64,000 bases of DNA from Modestobacter sp. L9-4. Its GTDB lineage: Bacteria; Actinomycetota; Actinomycetes; Mycobacteriales; Geodermatophilaceae. A program made the translations under genes and the position numbers. The notes under the pieces are model-generated. The model was not told the origin of the DNA. It was given only the letters and a program-made list of their open reading frames with translations, and searched no databases. The stretch is taken from positions 1,550,001 through 1,614,000 of the forward strand of contig NZ_CP077800.1 of the NCBI RefSeq assembly GCF_019112525.1, in the 5' to 3' direction. Of this stretch, positions 46,029 through 53,633 are shown one piece after another (positions within the stretch are counted from its first letter, which is position 1; every line of letters starts with the position of its first letter).

Positions 46029-46451
46029 TCAGGCCAGGGCGACGACGGCGCGGGCCAGGGACAGGACCTTCTCGCCCCCGCTGGTCACCGTGAGGTCGAC
46101 GCGCACCCGGCCGTCCTCGAGCAGGGCCGCGACCCGGCCGCGCACGGTGAGCTCGGCGCCCTCGTCGTCGTCGGGGACCACGACGGGCCGGCTGAAGCGC
46201 ACGGAGTACTCCACGACCGCGCCCGGGTCGCCCGCCCACGCGGTGACGGCGCGGGCGGCGATGCCGGCGGTGAGCATGCCGTGGGCGATGACGCCGGGCA
46301 GGCCCACCTCGCGGGCGACGCGCTCGTTCCAGTGGATGACGTTGAAGTCACCCGAGGCGCCGGCGTAGCGGACCAGGTCGGCGCGGGTGACCCGGGAGAC
46401 CTGCTCGGGCAGCTCGGTGCCGACGGCGACGTCGACCGGCCGGGGGCTCAT
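46029..46451 (-). CDS. hadB: MaoC-like (3R)-hydroxyacyl dehydratase, HadB type
   Basis: The 140-residue hot-dog protein has the hydratase-2 catalytic motif: DFNVIHWNERVAREVGLPG followed by VIAHGML, with Asp and His in the expected places. In mycobacteria HadB is the catalytic partner of HadA in FAS-II fatty-acid elongation. Here it overlaps hadA by 4 nt (ATGA) in the same rpmG-hadA-hadB-trpT order. Geodermatophilaceae do not make long mycolic acids, so the physiological acyl chain is an open point. Confidence 0.9.
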   Translation of the reverse strand: MSPRPVDVAVGTELPEQVSRVTRADLVRYAGASGDFNVIHWNERVAREVGLPGVIAHGMLTAGIAARAVTAWAGDPGAVVEYSVRFSRPVVVPDDDEGAELTVRGRVAALLEDGRVRVDLTVTSGGEKVLSLARAVVALA

Positions 46452-46894
46452 GCCGTGCCCCGGGCGACGAGCATCGAGTGGGTCGTGCAGACCGGCTCGC
46501 CGTCCTCGGTGGCCAGGTCGACCCGGGTGGTGAGCATGTCGTTGCCGGCCACCGTGCGCACCGTGTCGATGGTGGCGGTGGCGACCAGCCGGTCGCCGGC
46601 CCGGATGGGGCGGTGGTGGGTGAACCGCTGCTCACCGTGCACGACCCGGCTGTAGTCGATGCCCACCTCGGGGTCCTCGACGACGACGTTGCCCGCCCCC
46701 AGGCTCAGCACGATGGCGAACGTCGGTGGGGCGATCACGTCGGGGTGGCCGGCGGCGCGTGCGGCCGCGGCGTCCCGGTGGACCGGGTCGGGGTCGCCGA
46801 TCGCGGTGGCGAACTCGGCGATCTTCTCCCGCCCGACCTCGTACACGGCAGAGGGCGGGTAGCTGCGCCCGACCAGTCCTGCGTCCAGCGCCAT
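46448..46894 (-). CDS. hadA: FAS1-like/MaoC dehydratase partner, HadA type
   Basis: The 148-residue protein has the N-terminal MaoC form YEVGREKIAEFATAIGDPDP, APPTFAIVLSL and GEQRFTHHRPIRAGDRLVAT. It lacks the Asp/His pair of the catalytic subunit, as expected for the substrate-binding partner. It overlaps hadB and follows rpmG by 30 nt. Confidence 0.9.
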   Translation of the reverse strand: MALDAGLVGRSYPPSAVYEVGREKIAEFATAIGDPDPVHRDAAAARAAGHPDVIAPPTFAIVLSLGAGNVVVEDPEVGIDYSRVVHGEQRFTHHRPIRAGDRLVATATIDTVRTVAGNDMLTTRVDLATEDGEPVCTTHSMLVARGTA

Positions 46895-46924
46895 GCTCCC
46901 GCCCTCTCCCCTACGACCGTGCGG

Positions 46925-47089
46925 TCAGCGCGTCTCGCGGTGGACCGTGTGCTTGCGGTCGGTCGGGCAGTACTTCTTCAGCTCGATCCGGTCGGGGTCG
47001 TTGCGCCGGTTCTTGCGGGTGATGTAGTTGCGGTTCTTGCACTCCTGGCAGGCCAGGGTGATCTTCGGACGGACGTCTGTGGCTGCCAT
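46925..47089 (-). CDS. rpmG: 50S ribosomal protein L33 with an incomplete zinc site
   Basis: The 54-residue protein reads [20 protein letters not shown] and ends [15 protein letters not shown]. The first pair CQEC (Cys14, Cys17) is intact, but the second pair, normally CPxC, is CPTD, so one zinc ligand is missing. Length and position after tRNA-Met and tRNA-Thr match the actinobacterial main-copy L33. The ATG at 47089 fits the family start. Confidence 0.95.
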   Translation of the reverse strand: MAATDVRPKITLACQECKNRNYITRKNRRNDPDRIELKKYCPTDRKHTVHRETR

Positions 47090-47201
47090 GGGTGCATCCT
47101 CGCCTTGTCGGTGGTCGAGAGGTCTCGACGCTTCGGGTCGTGCACGTGACCGGCCGGGCCGGACACGACGACGGACCCCGGCTGGCGGGGTCCGTCAGGA
47201 G

Positions 47202-47275
47202 TAGCGGTGACCGGACTTGAACCGGTGACACAACGATTATGAGCCGTTTGCTCTACCAGGCTGAGCTACACCGCC
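47202..47275 (-). tRNA. metT: tRNA-Met (CAT), elongator type
   Basis: The minus strand starts GGCGGTGTAGCTCAGCCTGG, has loop CTCATAA (anticodon CAT), TTCAAGT, and ends CACCGCT + A. The 1-72 pair is G-T. The absence of three G-C pairs at the base of the anticodon stem argues against an initiator. CCA is not encoded. Confidence 0.93.
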
Positions 47276-47334
47276 AGGTGACCGCCCGGGCCTGGGTCTC
47301 ACGACCGGACCGGAGGTCAGAACTCGATCCTACG

Positions 47335-47407
47335 AGCCCCTTTACGGAATCGAACCGTAGACCTTCTCCTTACCATGGAGACGCTCTGCCGACTGAGCTA
47401 AAGGGGC
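47335..47407 (-). tRNA. thrT: tRNA-Thr (GGT)
   Basis: The minus strand starts GCCCCTTTAGCTCAGTCGGC, has stem TCTCC/GGAGA around ATGGTAA (anticodon GGT), TTCGATT, and ends AAGGGGC + T. CCA is not encoded. It precedes tRNA-Met and rpmG, as in mycobacteria. A TAGAGT -10 box lies 21-26 nt upstream (47428-47433). Confidence 0.95.
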
Positions 47408-47427
47408 GGTGCTCGGGAGCGAGGGAG

Positions 47428-47433
47428 ACTCTA
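47428..47433 (-). promoter_or_regulatory. -10 box for tRNA-Thr/tRNA-Met/rpmG
   Basis: TAGAGT on the minus strand would start transcription near 47421, about 14 nt before the tRNA-Thr 5' end. No clear -35 box; a second possible -10 (TACAGT) is at 47482-47487. Confidence 0.45.
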
Positions 47434-47498
47434 CCAAGTCGCTCGCGGCGACTGTGCGACCCCCCTCGACCGCGCTCGAAGACTGTAACAGGCCCCCC

Positions 47499-47529
47499 GA
47501 CCGGACCCGCGGAGGGCACCGCTCCGGTC
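47499..47529 (-). terminator. hairpin overlapping the stop of the GGDEF/EAL gene
   Basis: Arms GACCGGA (47499-47505) and TCCGGTC (47523-47529) overlap the stop codon by 2 nt. It is short and only a weak terminator candidate. Confidence 0.35.
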
Positions 47530-50086
47530 AGGTCCGGACGAACAGCCGTCGGTGGGTGGCCCCCGGGGGTGCCGAGCGCACCCCGGTGCGGGCGAGCAGC
47601 CAGCCCTCCAGCCGGTCCTCCGGCAGCGGGCGGCTGACCAGGAAGCCCTGCAGCTTGTCGCAGCCCATCTGGGCCAGCAGGTCGCGGGTGACCTCGTCCT
47701 CGACGCCCTCGGCCACGACCCGCAGGCCGAGGTTGTGAGCCAGCTCGACGATCGAGCGGGCGATGAAGGACTCGTTCTGGCTGGTGGACATGCCCAGCAC
47801 GAAGGACTTGTCGATCTTCAGCTCGTCGATCGGCAGCAGCCGCAGCTGGGACAGCGACGAGTAGCCGGTCCCGAAGTCGTCCATCGACAGCCGCAGGCCC
47901 AGGGCGTGCAGGTCGGCCAGCACGGTGCTGTTGCGCACCGTGTCGTCGACGACGCTGCCCTCGGTGAGCTCCAGGGTGAGCAGGTCCCCGGGCACGCCGT
48001 GCTCGCGCAGGGCGTTGCGCACCCGGTCGACCAGGTCCGGCTCGACGAGGCAGCGGGCGGAGAGGTTCACCGCGACCGAGATGGCGATGTCCTGGTCCAG
48101 CCAGCGGCGGCACCGGTCCAGCGCCAGGCCCAGGACGTGGTCGGTCAGCGAGCCGATCCGGCCGATCTGCTCGGCGAGGCTGATGAAGTCCTCGGGCGGG
48201 ACGTCGCCGTAGCGCGGGTGGTGCCAGCGGACCAGGGTCTCCACCGAGACGATGTCGGCGGTGCGCGCGTCGATGATCGGCTGGTAGACGACGCTGATCT
48301 GCCCCTCGGCCATCGCGGTCTCCAGCTCCGTGCCCAGCTGCAGCCGGCGCAGGCTCTGCTGGTCGAGCACCGGGTGGTAGGTGGCCACGCCGGCGGAGGT
48401 GTGCGCGGCCAGCAGCGCGACGTCGGCCCGCTGGATGAGCGTGCCGGCGTCCGAGCCGTGCACCGGGGCCGCGGCGACGCCGATGGTGAGGGAGACCTCC
48501 AGGTCCAGGCCGGCGACCCGGGCCCGGGTCGAGGCTGCCTCGCGCAGCCGGCGGGCGGCGTGCTCGGTGGCGGCCAGGGACAGCCCCGGCAGCAGGACGG
48601 CGAACTGCCCGCCCTCCATCCGGGCGACGACCGCCTGCGGCGGGGCGTGCTCGCGCAGCAGCCCGGCGGTCACCAGCAGCAGCTCGTCGCTGGCGGCGTG
48701 GCCGAGCGTGTCGGTGACGTCGGTGTAGCCGTCGAGGGCGGCGAGGACCAGGCCGGCGCGGGCCATGGCCGGGTCGACCGCCAGCAGTGCGTCGATCTCC
48801 GCGGCCAGCCGCTGCCGGTTGGGCAGCCCGGTCAGCCGGTCGTGGTCGGCGTCGTAACGGATCTGGGCCATCAGCTGCTGCTGCCGGATCGCGGCGTTGA
48901 CGTGGGTGAGCATCGAGTCCAGCGCGCCCCGGTCACCGTCGACGAAGTTGACGATGTCGCCCTGACGGTCGCAGACCTCCAGGTAGCCCGGCTCACCGGC
49001 GGCGGTGACCACGGGGGCGCCGAGGACCTCGCGGGCGGCCCGGCGGTCCAGCGCGGCCCGCTCCGGGGCGTCGGCGCGGGTGGCCGACAGCAGCACCGAG
49101 CCCCCGGCCTGGACCGCCAGGGACCGGCGGCGCAGCAGGTCGTCGGGGTCGCCGGGGCCGTCGTACCAGCGCAGCCCGCCCTCGGCGGCGTCGACGACGA
49201 GCTGCGGCCCGTCGTCGAGGTAGGGCGGGAGCCACAGTGCGGCCCGGTCGGCGTTGAGCAGCTCACGGACGGCGCGGACGATCTCCCGGGTGCCCGCCTC
49301 GTCGGGGGTGACCGACTCGACGCGCCGGGCGAAGTCGTAGACGCGCTGCACGGTGCGCCGTTCCCGCGAGGCGCGGGAGGACTGGCGGAACAGCAGCACC
49401 CCGGCCACGAAGGCCGGCGCGATCAGCGCCCAGGCCCACGACGTCTCGCGCGTGACCAGCATCCCGATGACGGCGACGACCGCGCACAGCGGGCCGACGA
49501 CGGCGTTGGGCACCGCCGAGACCCAGAAGGACCAGCCGGGGAAGCCCTCGGTCAGGGTGATGACCGCACCCACGCCCAGGACGCTGACGACCCAGACGAC
49601 GAGCATCGCCACCACGAGCACCAGCCAGCTCAGCGGGTCCGCGACGTCCACCCGCGGGAGGACGGCCAGCACCCCCAGGGCGGCGGCCAGCTCGACCACG
49701 GCCAGGGCCACGTTGAAGGTCAGCTTCACCGTGGGGCTGCCGCGCAGGCGCATCACCACGGCGATCGCCACGACCTGGGCGACCGCGGTCCAGAGGCCGC
49801 CGACCTCGACCAGCCCGACGACGATCGCCAGCTCCGTGGGCGAGGCCGAGATGGTCTGCCGGCGCACCTCGAGGTGCAGCTGCACCGACTCGGTGACCAG
49901 GAAGGCGGCGAGCAGCAGGAGGACGGACAGCACCGACGGCGAGGTGCGCGCGTGCCAGAGGACCGGGACGCCGACGAGCACGGCCAGCACCAGCGCCAGG
50001 ACGGCGATGGTCCAGGGGCGCCGCAGCAGGGGCGTGGCTCGGATCGCAGGGGCCGTGGTCTCGGCCAACGTCAGCCTGTCTGTCAA
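47528..50086 (-). CDS. membrane GGDEF/EAL protein, probable c-di-GMP phosphodiesterase
   Basis: The 852-residue protein has about eight hydrophobic segments (residues ~25-235), a GAF-like region (~245-400), a GGDEF domain (~415-570) and an EAL domain (~585-840). The GGDEF signature is degenerate (RMEGGQF instead of GGDEF, near residue 490), so cyclase activity is unlikely. The EAL domain keeps ETL (near 614), VNLSA, LELTEG, DDFGTG (near 736), LKIDKSF and VAEGVED, all the metal and catalytic positions I can check, so c-di-GMP hydrolysis is likely. The start appears to be TTG at 50086 without a ribosome site; TACCGT (50103-50108) could be a -10 box for it. Confidence 0.9.
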   Translation of the reverse strand: MTDRLTLAETTAPAIRATPLLRRPWTIAVLALVLAVLVGVPVLWHARTSPSVLSVLLLLAAFLVTESVQLHLEVRRQTISASPTELAIVVGLVEVGGLWTAVAQVVAIAVVMRLRGSPTVKLTFNVALAVVELAAALGVLAVLPRVDVADPLSWLVLVVAMLVVWVVSVLGVGAVITLTEGFPGWSFWVSAVPNAVVGPLCAVVAVIGMLVTRETSWAWALIAPAFVAGVLLFRQSSRASRERRTVQRVYDFARRVESVTPDEAGTREIVRAVRELLNADRAALWLPPYLDDGPQLVVDAAEGGLRWYDGPGDPDDLLRRRSLAVQAGGSVLLSATRADAPERAALDRRAAREVLGAPVVTAAGEPGYLEVCDRQGDIVNFVDGDRGALDSMLTHVNAAIRQQQLMAQIRYDADHDRLTGLPNRQRLAAEIDALLAVDPAMARAGLVLAALDGYTDVTDTLGHAASDELLLVTAGLLREHAPPQAVVARMEGGQFAVLLPGLSLAATEHAARRLREAASTRARVAGLDLEVSLTIGVAAAPVHGSDAGTLIQRADVALLAAHTSAGVATYHPVLDQQSLRRLQLGTELETAMAEGQISVVYQPIIDARTADIVSVETLVRWHHPRYGDVPPEDFISLAEQIGRIGSLTDHVLGLALDRCRRWLDQDIAISVAVNLSARCLVEPDLVDRVRNALREHGVPGDLLTLELTEGSVVDDTVRNSTVLADLHALGLRLSMDDFGTGYSSLSQLRLLPIDELKIDKSFVLGMSTSQNESFIARSIVELAHNLGLRVVAEGVEDEVTRDLLAQMGCDKLQGFLVSRPLPEDRLEGWLLARTGVRSAPPGATHRRLFVRT

Positions 50087-50102
50087 AGGGGTGCGGAGGC
50101 TG

Positions 50103-50108
50103 ACGGTA
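50103..50108 (-). promoter_or_regulatory. candidate -10 box for the GGDEF/EAL gene
   Basis: TACCGT on the minus strand, ending 16 nt before the TTG start, with no matching -35 box. If real, the GGDEF/EAL gene has its own start separate from the small ORF upstream. Confidence 0.35.
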
Positions 50109-50152
50109 GCAACGAAGGAGGGCCGGTGCGGGGGATCTCACCCCGTCGAGGG

Positions 50153-50182
50153 GACGGGGGCTGCGGCGCCCCAGCCCCCGTC
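50153..50182 (-). terminator. terminator-like hairpin between the small ORF and the GGDEF/EAL gene
   Basis: Perfect 11-bp stem GACGGGGGCTG (50153-50163) with CAGCCCCCGTC (50172-50182) and an 8-nt loop, 6 nt past the stop of the 29-codon ORF and 66 nt before the GGDEF/EAL start. It may end the small transcript or act as an attenuator. Confidence 0.6.
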
Positions 50183-50188
50183 AGCGGG

Positions 50189-50278
50189 TCAGCGGTTCCA
50201 GCGCCACGTGCGGTTCCACCGCCAGGTCGCGCGGGAGGCGGCGGCGGTGCTGGTGCGCGAGGTGGTGGTGGCGCTCAT
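50189..50278 (-). CDS. 29-residue Trp/Arg-rich small ORF
   Basis: The reading is MSATTTSRTSTAAASRAT followed by WRWNRTWRWNR and stop. AGGAG lies 7 nt before the ATG, one of the cleaner ribosome sites in this part of the window. The C-terminal half repeats WRWNR; the two copies use different Arg codons (CGG and CGC), which hints at selection on the protein. It has four Trp in 29 residues. I do not recognise a family. It could be a leader peptide for the GGDEF/EAL gene, or a free small protein with a Thr/Ser/Ala N-terminus and an amphipathic cationic end. A structured leader precedes it and a hairpin follows it. Confidence 0.6.
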   Translation of the reverse strand: MSATTTSRTSTAAASRATWRWNRTWRWNR

Positions 50279-50301
50279 GGCGATCTCCTGGGGGCAGCAC
50301 G

Positions 50302-50351
50302 GGACGACGGGGGGGCGCGGTAGCCGCCCACGCGGGGGCAGAGCGTCGTCC
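50302..50351 (-). promoter_or_regulatory. structured leader of the small ORF
   Basis: Outer arms GGACGACG (50302-50309) and CGTCGTCC (50344-50351) enclose a GC-rich region with an inner GCGG/CCGC hairpin. On the transcript it lies 23 nt before the small-ORF start. No known riboswitch class was recognised. The rest of 50352-50469 shows no gene. Confidence 0.4.
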
Positions 50352-50469
50352 GGCACAGACCGCGATTGGGAGACTGCGGCGTGTCACCCACACGGGGCAA
50401 GCATTGACGCGCCCGAGTGAACAGTGGTGGTCGTGTCGTCACGTTGAGTGGCTGGCCAACACCTCGTCG

Positions 50470-52530
50470 TCATCGGCGACCGGTGATCCCGGGCCGCTGC
50501 TGCGGCTCGCGTCCGCCCTCGCGCCGGTCCGGGAGGTCACCGTGCATGTCCTCCAGCTGGTCCAGCAGCCCCGGCTGGGGCGGCAGCGGCCGCCCCAGCA
50601 CCTCCGTCGCCCGGGCGAAGCCGGCCTCGGCCTCCGCGGAGACGGCCGCCGGGTCGCCCCCGGCCGCCCCGAGCACCGCCCCGGCCCACCGCCGGGCGTG
50701 CCACGCCGCGTAGGTGTCACCGGTGTCCGGCCCGATGTCGACGGTGCCGTCGAACCCGAGCTGGCGCTGCAGCTCCCCGGTGACGCCCTCCACGACCTCC
50801 CCGTACGGCTGCCGCCAGGTGAGCAGCTTCACCGGCAGGGTGACCGCGGTGTCCCACAGGAGCTGCTGGTCGACCTCCGACGACTGCGCCCGCGCGTGCT
50901 CGAGCACGTAGCTGATCCGCTGCCCGTACTCCTCCACCGCGACGTAGCCACCGGCCACCCGTCCACCGTCCGCCGGCCCCGCGAGCCCCTCGGCGAGCGC
51001 CCCCCGCACCGCGTCCCCGAGGGTGCGCACCCGGGCGTCGTCGGCGAGCAGGTGTCCCAGGCCCCGCAGCGTCAGGTCGGTCGCGTCGTCCACCTCCCCG
51101 GCGCCGACGCCGGCCGCGGCACCCAGCACCGGCAGGACGACGTCCATCCGGCCGGCGACCAGGTCGGTGACCGCGCTCCCCACGGCCGTCGCCAGGGCGT
51201 CGTCGACGAGGACCTCCTCGGTCGTCCCGGGCCGCAGACCCTGCCCCAGCGCGTGCAGCGCAGCGGCGGCCACCTGCGGCGCCTCCGGTGCCCGCGCCGC
51301 CAGGCCGATCACCTCCACCAGGTCGGACACGCCCCCGGGCCAGGAGCGGGCGAGCAGCCCCGTCCAGGACACCGGGTCGGCGAGGGTGGCGGCCGCGGCG
51401 CCCGGGTCGCCGGCGGCGACGAGCACCGCGAGGGCCGCCCCCAGCGGGTCGGGCAGCGTCGCCGTGGTCCGCTCGACCGCCGTGGCGCCCTGCGCCGCCT
51501 CGCGGTCCAGCACCTGACGACCCCAGCCGACGGCCAGGCGGGTGCCACTGCCCGCGCGCCCGGCCGCGGCCAGCGCGGTGAGCACCATCCCCATGCCCAC
51601 CGCGACGGTGTCCGGCGTGCCGTCCGGGTCGGTGGGGTCGAGCCGGACGCCGCCCAGCACCTCGGCGGCCCGGCTCCCCTCCCCCGCGGCACCGGCCGCT
51701 GCGGCGAGCAGCCCGGCCAGCGCCTCCCGCTCCGTCTCGACCGACCGGCCGCCCAGGACGGTGAGCAGCCAGGTCACGCCGTCCTCGCCGAGCCGGCCCA
51801 GCAGCGCGTCGGCGAACGCCGGGGAGGCGGCGTACGCGGTCCAGCGACGGGCCGCGGCGTCGAGCTCGGCGGCGGTCATCGGCCGCTCCAGCTCCGCGGC
51901 GGCCTGCACGCCCAGTGCGGTGAGCGCACCGTCGCCCCAGCCGGGCAGCACGCCGGCCAGCCGGAGGGTGACCCGCTCGACGTCCCCGGGCCGGGCCTCT
52001 CCGCCGAAGGGGGCGCTCAGCGACCCGAGCAGCGCCGCGGCCGAGGAGGCGTCGTCGGCCAGGTCGGACAGCAGGGCGGAGTGCTGGGCACCCCGCGCGG
52101 CGTCGTCCCGGGCGACCTCCCGGACCAGGGCGACCGCCTCGGGTGGCGGGGTGCCGGCGTCCGGGCCGTCGACGAGCACGGCCAGCCGGGCCGCCGCGGT
52201 GGCGTACTGGTGCCGCTGGTCCTCCCGCAGCGAGGCGAGCCGGGACAGCACCGAGGTCCACAGCTCGGCGTGGTCGCCCAGCCGGTCGGCCGCGGCGGTC
52301 ACGGCCGCGTGCAGGTCGGCCGCGACCGCGCCGGCCGCGGTGACCTCGGCCGCGGCTACGACGGCGTCGGCACCCTGCCAGCCGTGGACGACGGTCGCCG
52401 GCTGCAGCAGGTGCACGGTGAGCCCGGCCGAGAACCCGGCGGAGGTCAGCTGGTCGACCACGGTGCCCAGCGCGGGTGCCGAGCCCGGCGGGTCCGGCAA
52501 CGGCGCCGGCGGGGGCAGGACGGTGCTCAC
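50470..52530 (-). CDS. large Ala-rich protein, possible type VII secretion substrate
   Basis: The 686-residue protein has no signal peptide or membrane segment and reads as one long Ala/Leu/Asp/Glu-rich helical protein. Near residues 535-600 it has a more conserved-looking segment (GGYVAVEEYGQRISYVLEHA, later TLPVKLLTWRQPYGEVVEGV). The organisation resembles the DUF6571-type proteins paired with EspC-like proteins in actinobacteria; this assignment is from memory and uncertain. GTG at 52530 overlaps the upstream small gene's stop (GTGA), so translation is coupled. No ESX machinery is in the window. Confidence 0.75.
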   Translation of the reverse strand: MSTVLPPPAPLPDPPGSAPALGTVVDQLTSAGFSAGLTVHLLQPATVVHGWQGADAVVAAAEVTAAGAVAADLHAAVTAAADRLGDHAELWTSVLSRLASLREDQRHQYATAAARLAVLVDGPDAGTPPPEAVALVREVARDDAARGAQHSALLSDLADDASSAAALLGSLSAPFGGEARPGDVERVTLRLAGVLPGWGDGALTALGVQAAAELERPMTAAELDAAARRWTAYAASPAFADALLGRLGEDGVTWLLTVLGGRSVETEREALAGLLAAAAGAAGEGSRAAEVLGGVRLDPTDPDGTPDTVAVGMGMVLTALAAAGRAGSGTRLAVGWGRQVLDREAAQGATAVERTTATLPDPLGAALAVLVAAGDPGAAAATLADPVSWTGLLARSWPGGVSDLVEVIGLAARAPEAPQVAAAALHALGQGLRPGTTEEVLVDDALATAVGSAVTDLVAGRMDVVLPVLGAAAGVGAGEVDDATDLTLRGLGHLLADDARVRTLGDAVRGALAEGLAGPADGGRVAGGYVAVEEYGQRISYVLEHARAQSSEVDQQLLWDTAVTLPVKLLTWRQPYGEVVEGVTGELQRQLGFDGTVDIGPDTGDTYAAWHARRWAGAVLGAAGGDPAAVSAEAEAGFARATEVLGRPLPPQPGLLDQLEDMHGDLPDRREGGREPQQRPGITGRR

Positions 52531-52808
52531 TCCGGCACCCCGGCACCGCGGGACGGGAGCAGCGAGCCGTCCAGGTGCAGCCACGAGTCGGCGGCCGCGG
52601 CCACCGCACCGCCGAGCCAGGACAGCTCACCGGCCAGGCAGCTGCTCGCGGTGCGCACCGTCTCGGTGAAGCCGAGCACCGCGGTGCCCAGCGGGCCGCC
52701 GACCGGTGCCGGGTCGACCGCCCGGCCGGCCTGGGCCGCGCGGACGGACGCACCATCCAGCACGCCGGCCAGCGCGTGGAGCTGCTCGGGGAGGACCTCG
52801 ATCGCCAT
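52527..52808 (-). CDS. EspC-like type VII secretion target protein
   Basis: The 93-residue helical protein has the shape of the ESX EspC/T7SS-target family: a first helix (VLPEQLHALAGVLDGASVRA), a GGPLGTAVLGF turn and a second long helix ending in DSWLHLDGSLL. A WLG sequence (Trp64) occurs, but inside the second helix rather than in the turn, so it is not a classic WXG100 protein. It is coupled to the large downstream gene by a GTGA overlap, as expected for a co-secreted partner. Start ATG 52808 has no strong ribosome site. Confidence 0.7.
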   Translation of the reverse strand: MAIEVLPEQLHALAGVLDGASVRAAQAGRAVDPAPVGGPLGTAVLGFTETVRTASSCLAGELSWLGGAVAAAADSWLHLDGSLLPSRGAGVPE

Positions 52809-52960
52809 GACCGGGGAGTCTGCGGCCCGCCGGCCTGGTCGCGCTGCCGTCGTCCACAGGCGGAGGTGCACCAGGGTGGTCGATCGCCTCCGTCGTCCAC
52901 ATCGTCCACAGCCGCTGTCCACAACCGGTGGACAAGGTGCCACCAGCGGTGGCGAGGCCC

Positions 52961-52966
52961 TACGCT
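52961..52966 (+). promoter_or_regulatory. -10 box of a probably leaderless TadG-like gene
   Basis: TACGCT lies exactly 7 nt before the GTG at 52974, with no Shine-Dalgarno sequence, the arrangement of actinobacterial leaderless genes. Confidence 0.5.
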
Positions 52967-52973
52967 CCCGGGC

Positions 52974-53405
52974 GTGCGACCCAGCCGGCCCGACCCCGAG
53001 GCGGGGTCGTCCCTGCCCTTCGTCCTGGTCTGCTGGCTGGTGGCCGCCCTCATGGTGCTGGGCGGGATCGCGGCCTCCGACGCCTTCCTCGAGCAGCAGG
53101 AGGTGCAGTCGATCTGCGACGGCGCGGCCCTGGCTGCCGCCGACCAGGCCGACGAGGCCGCCGTCTACGCCGGGGGCGTGGGTGAGCAGCTGCCGCTCAC
53201 CCGGGCCGCGGCGGAAGCAGCGGTCGCCGACCAGCTGGCCGACGCGGGCAGCTCGCTGGACTCCTGGTCGGCGGAGACCGACGGCGCCGAGGTGACGGTG
53301 CGCTGCACCCGCTCGGTGCACATCGCCTTCGACCGGGTGTTCCTGGGCGGTCGCCCGCTGGAGCGCACCGCGGTGGCCAGCGCCCGCGCGCCCACGGTGC
53401 CGTGA
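52974..53405 (+). CDS. TadE/TadG-like membrane protein (Flp-pilus pseudopilin family)
   Basis: The 143-residue protein has an N-terminal DPEAGSSLPFVL segment followed by one membrane helix (VCWLVAALMVLGGIAASDAF) and then the CDGAALAAADQAD segment typical of TadE/TadG-like proteins (usually ..DAAALAAA..). The outer part has two cysteines (CDG and VRC) that could pair. No other tad genes are present. Divergent from the EspC-like gene; a bidirectional hairpin follows the stop. Confidence 0.75.
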   Translation: MRPSRPDPEAGSSLPFVLVCWLVAALMVLGGIAASDAFLEQQEVQSICDGAALAAADQADEAAVYAGGVGEQLPLTRAAAEAAVADQLADAGSSLDSWSAETDGAEVTVRCTRSVHIAFDRVFLGGRPLERTAVASARAPTVP

Positions 53406-53410
53406 ACGAG

Positions 53411-53442
53411 GACGGCCCCCGACCGTGAGGTCGGGGGCCGTC
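53411..53442 (+). terminator. bidirectional terminator between the TadG-like gene and tRNA-Tyr
   Basis: Perfect 14-bp stem GACGGCCCCCGACC (53411-53424) with GGTCGGGGGCCGTC (53429-53442) and a GTGA (GNRA-type) tetraloop. It starts 6 nt after the TadG-like stop and lies 22 nt beyond the 3' end of the minus-strand tRNA-Tyr. Confidence 0.75.
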
Positions 53443-53463
53443 GTACCACCGTCGAACCAGGTG

Positions 53464-53545
53464 TGGCGGGTGAAGGATTCGAACCTTCGTAGGCTAAGCC
53501 GACGGATTTACAGTCCGCTCCCATTGGCCACTCGGGCAACCCGCC
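53464..53545 (-). tRNA. tRNA-Tyr (GTA)
   Basis: The minus strand starts GGCGGGTTGCCCGAGTGGCC, has loop CTGTAAA (anticodon GTA), a long variable arm, TTCGAAT, and ends ACCCGCC + A. The acceptor stem pairs fully. CCA is not encoded. TACGAT at 53562-53567 is the probable -10 box, about 10 nt from the transcript start to the tRNA. Confidence 0.96.
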
Positions 53546-53561
53546 GTGGTGGTACCGGGAG

Positions 53562-53567
53562 ATCGTA
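53562..53567 (-). promoter_or_regulatory. -10 box of tRNA-Tyr
   Basis: TACGAT on the minus strand would start transcription near 53555, about 10 nt before the tRNA 5' end; no clear -35 box. Confidence 0.5.
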
Positions 53568-53633
53568 CAAGACCGGGGACGACGTCCTCGCCGGGTCCCC
53601 GGCGGGGTGTCACCCCGCTGAGGAGGAACCGAC

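Noticed and set aside
47202-47275. Initiator tRNA-fMet
   Set aside because: The anticodon stem lacks the three consecutive G-C pairs and the acceptor 1-72 pair is G-T rather than the C-A mismatch typical of initiators.
50302-50351. A c-di-GMP riboswitch in front of the GGDEF/EAL gene
   Set aside because: The dyad does not show the GEMM-type conserved loop sequences I know, and it precedes the small ORF rather than the EAL gene. Kept only as a generic structured leader.
52527-52808. Classic WXG100 (ESAT-6-like) protein, because of a WLG triplet
   Set aside because: The triplet is in the second helix, not the turn between helices, and the layout fits EspC-like proteins better.
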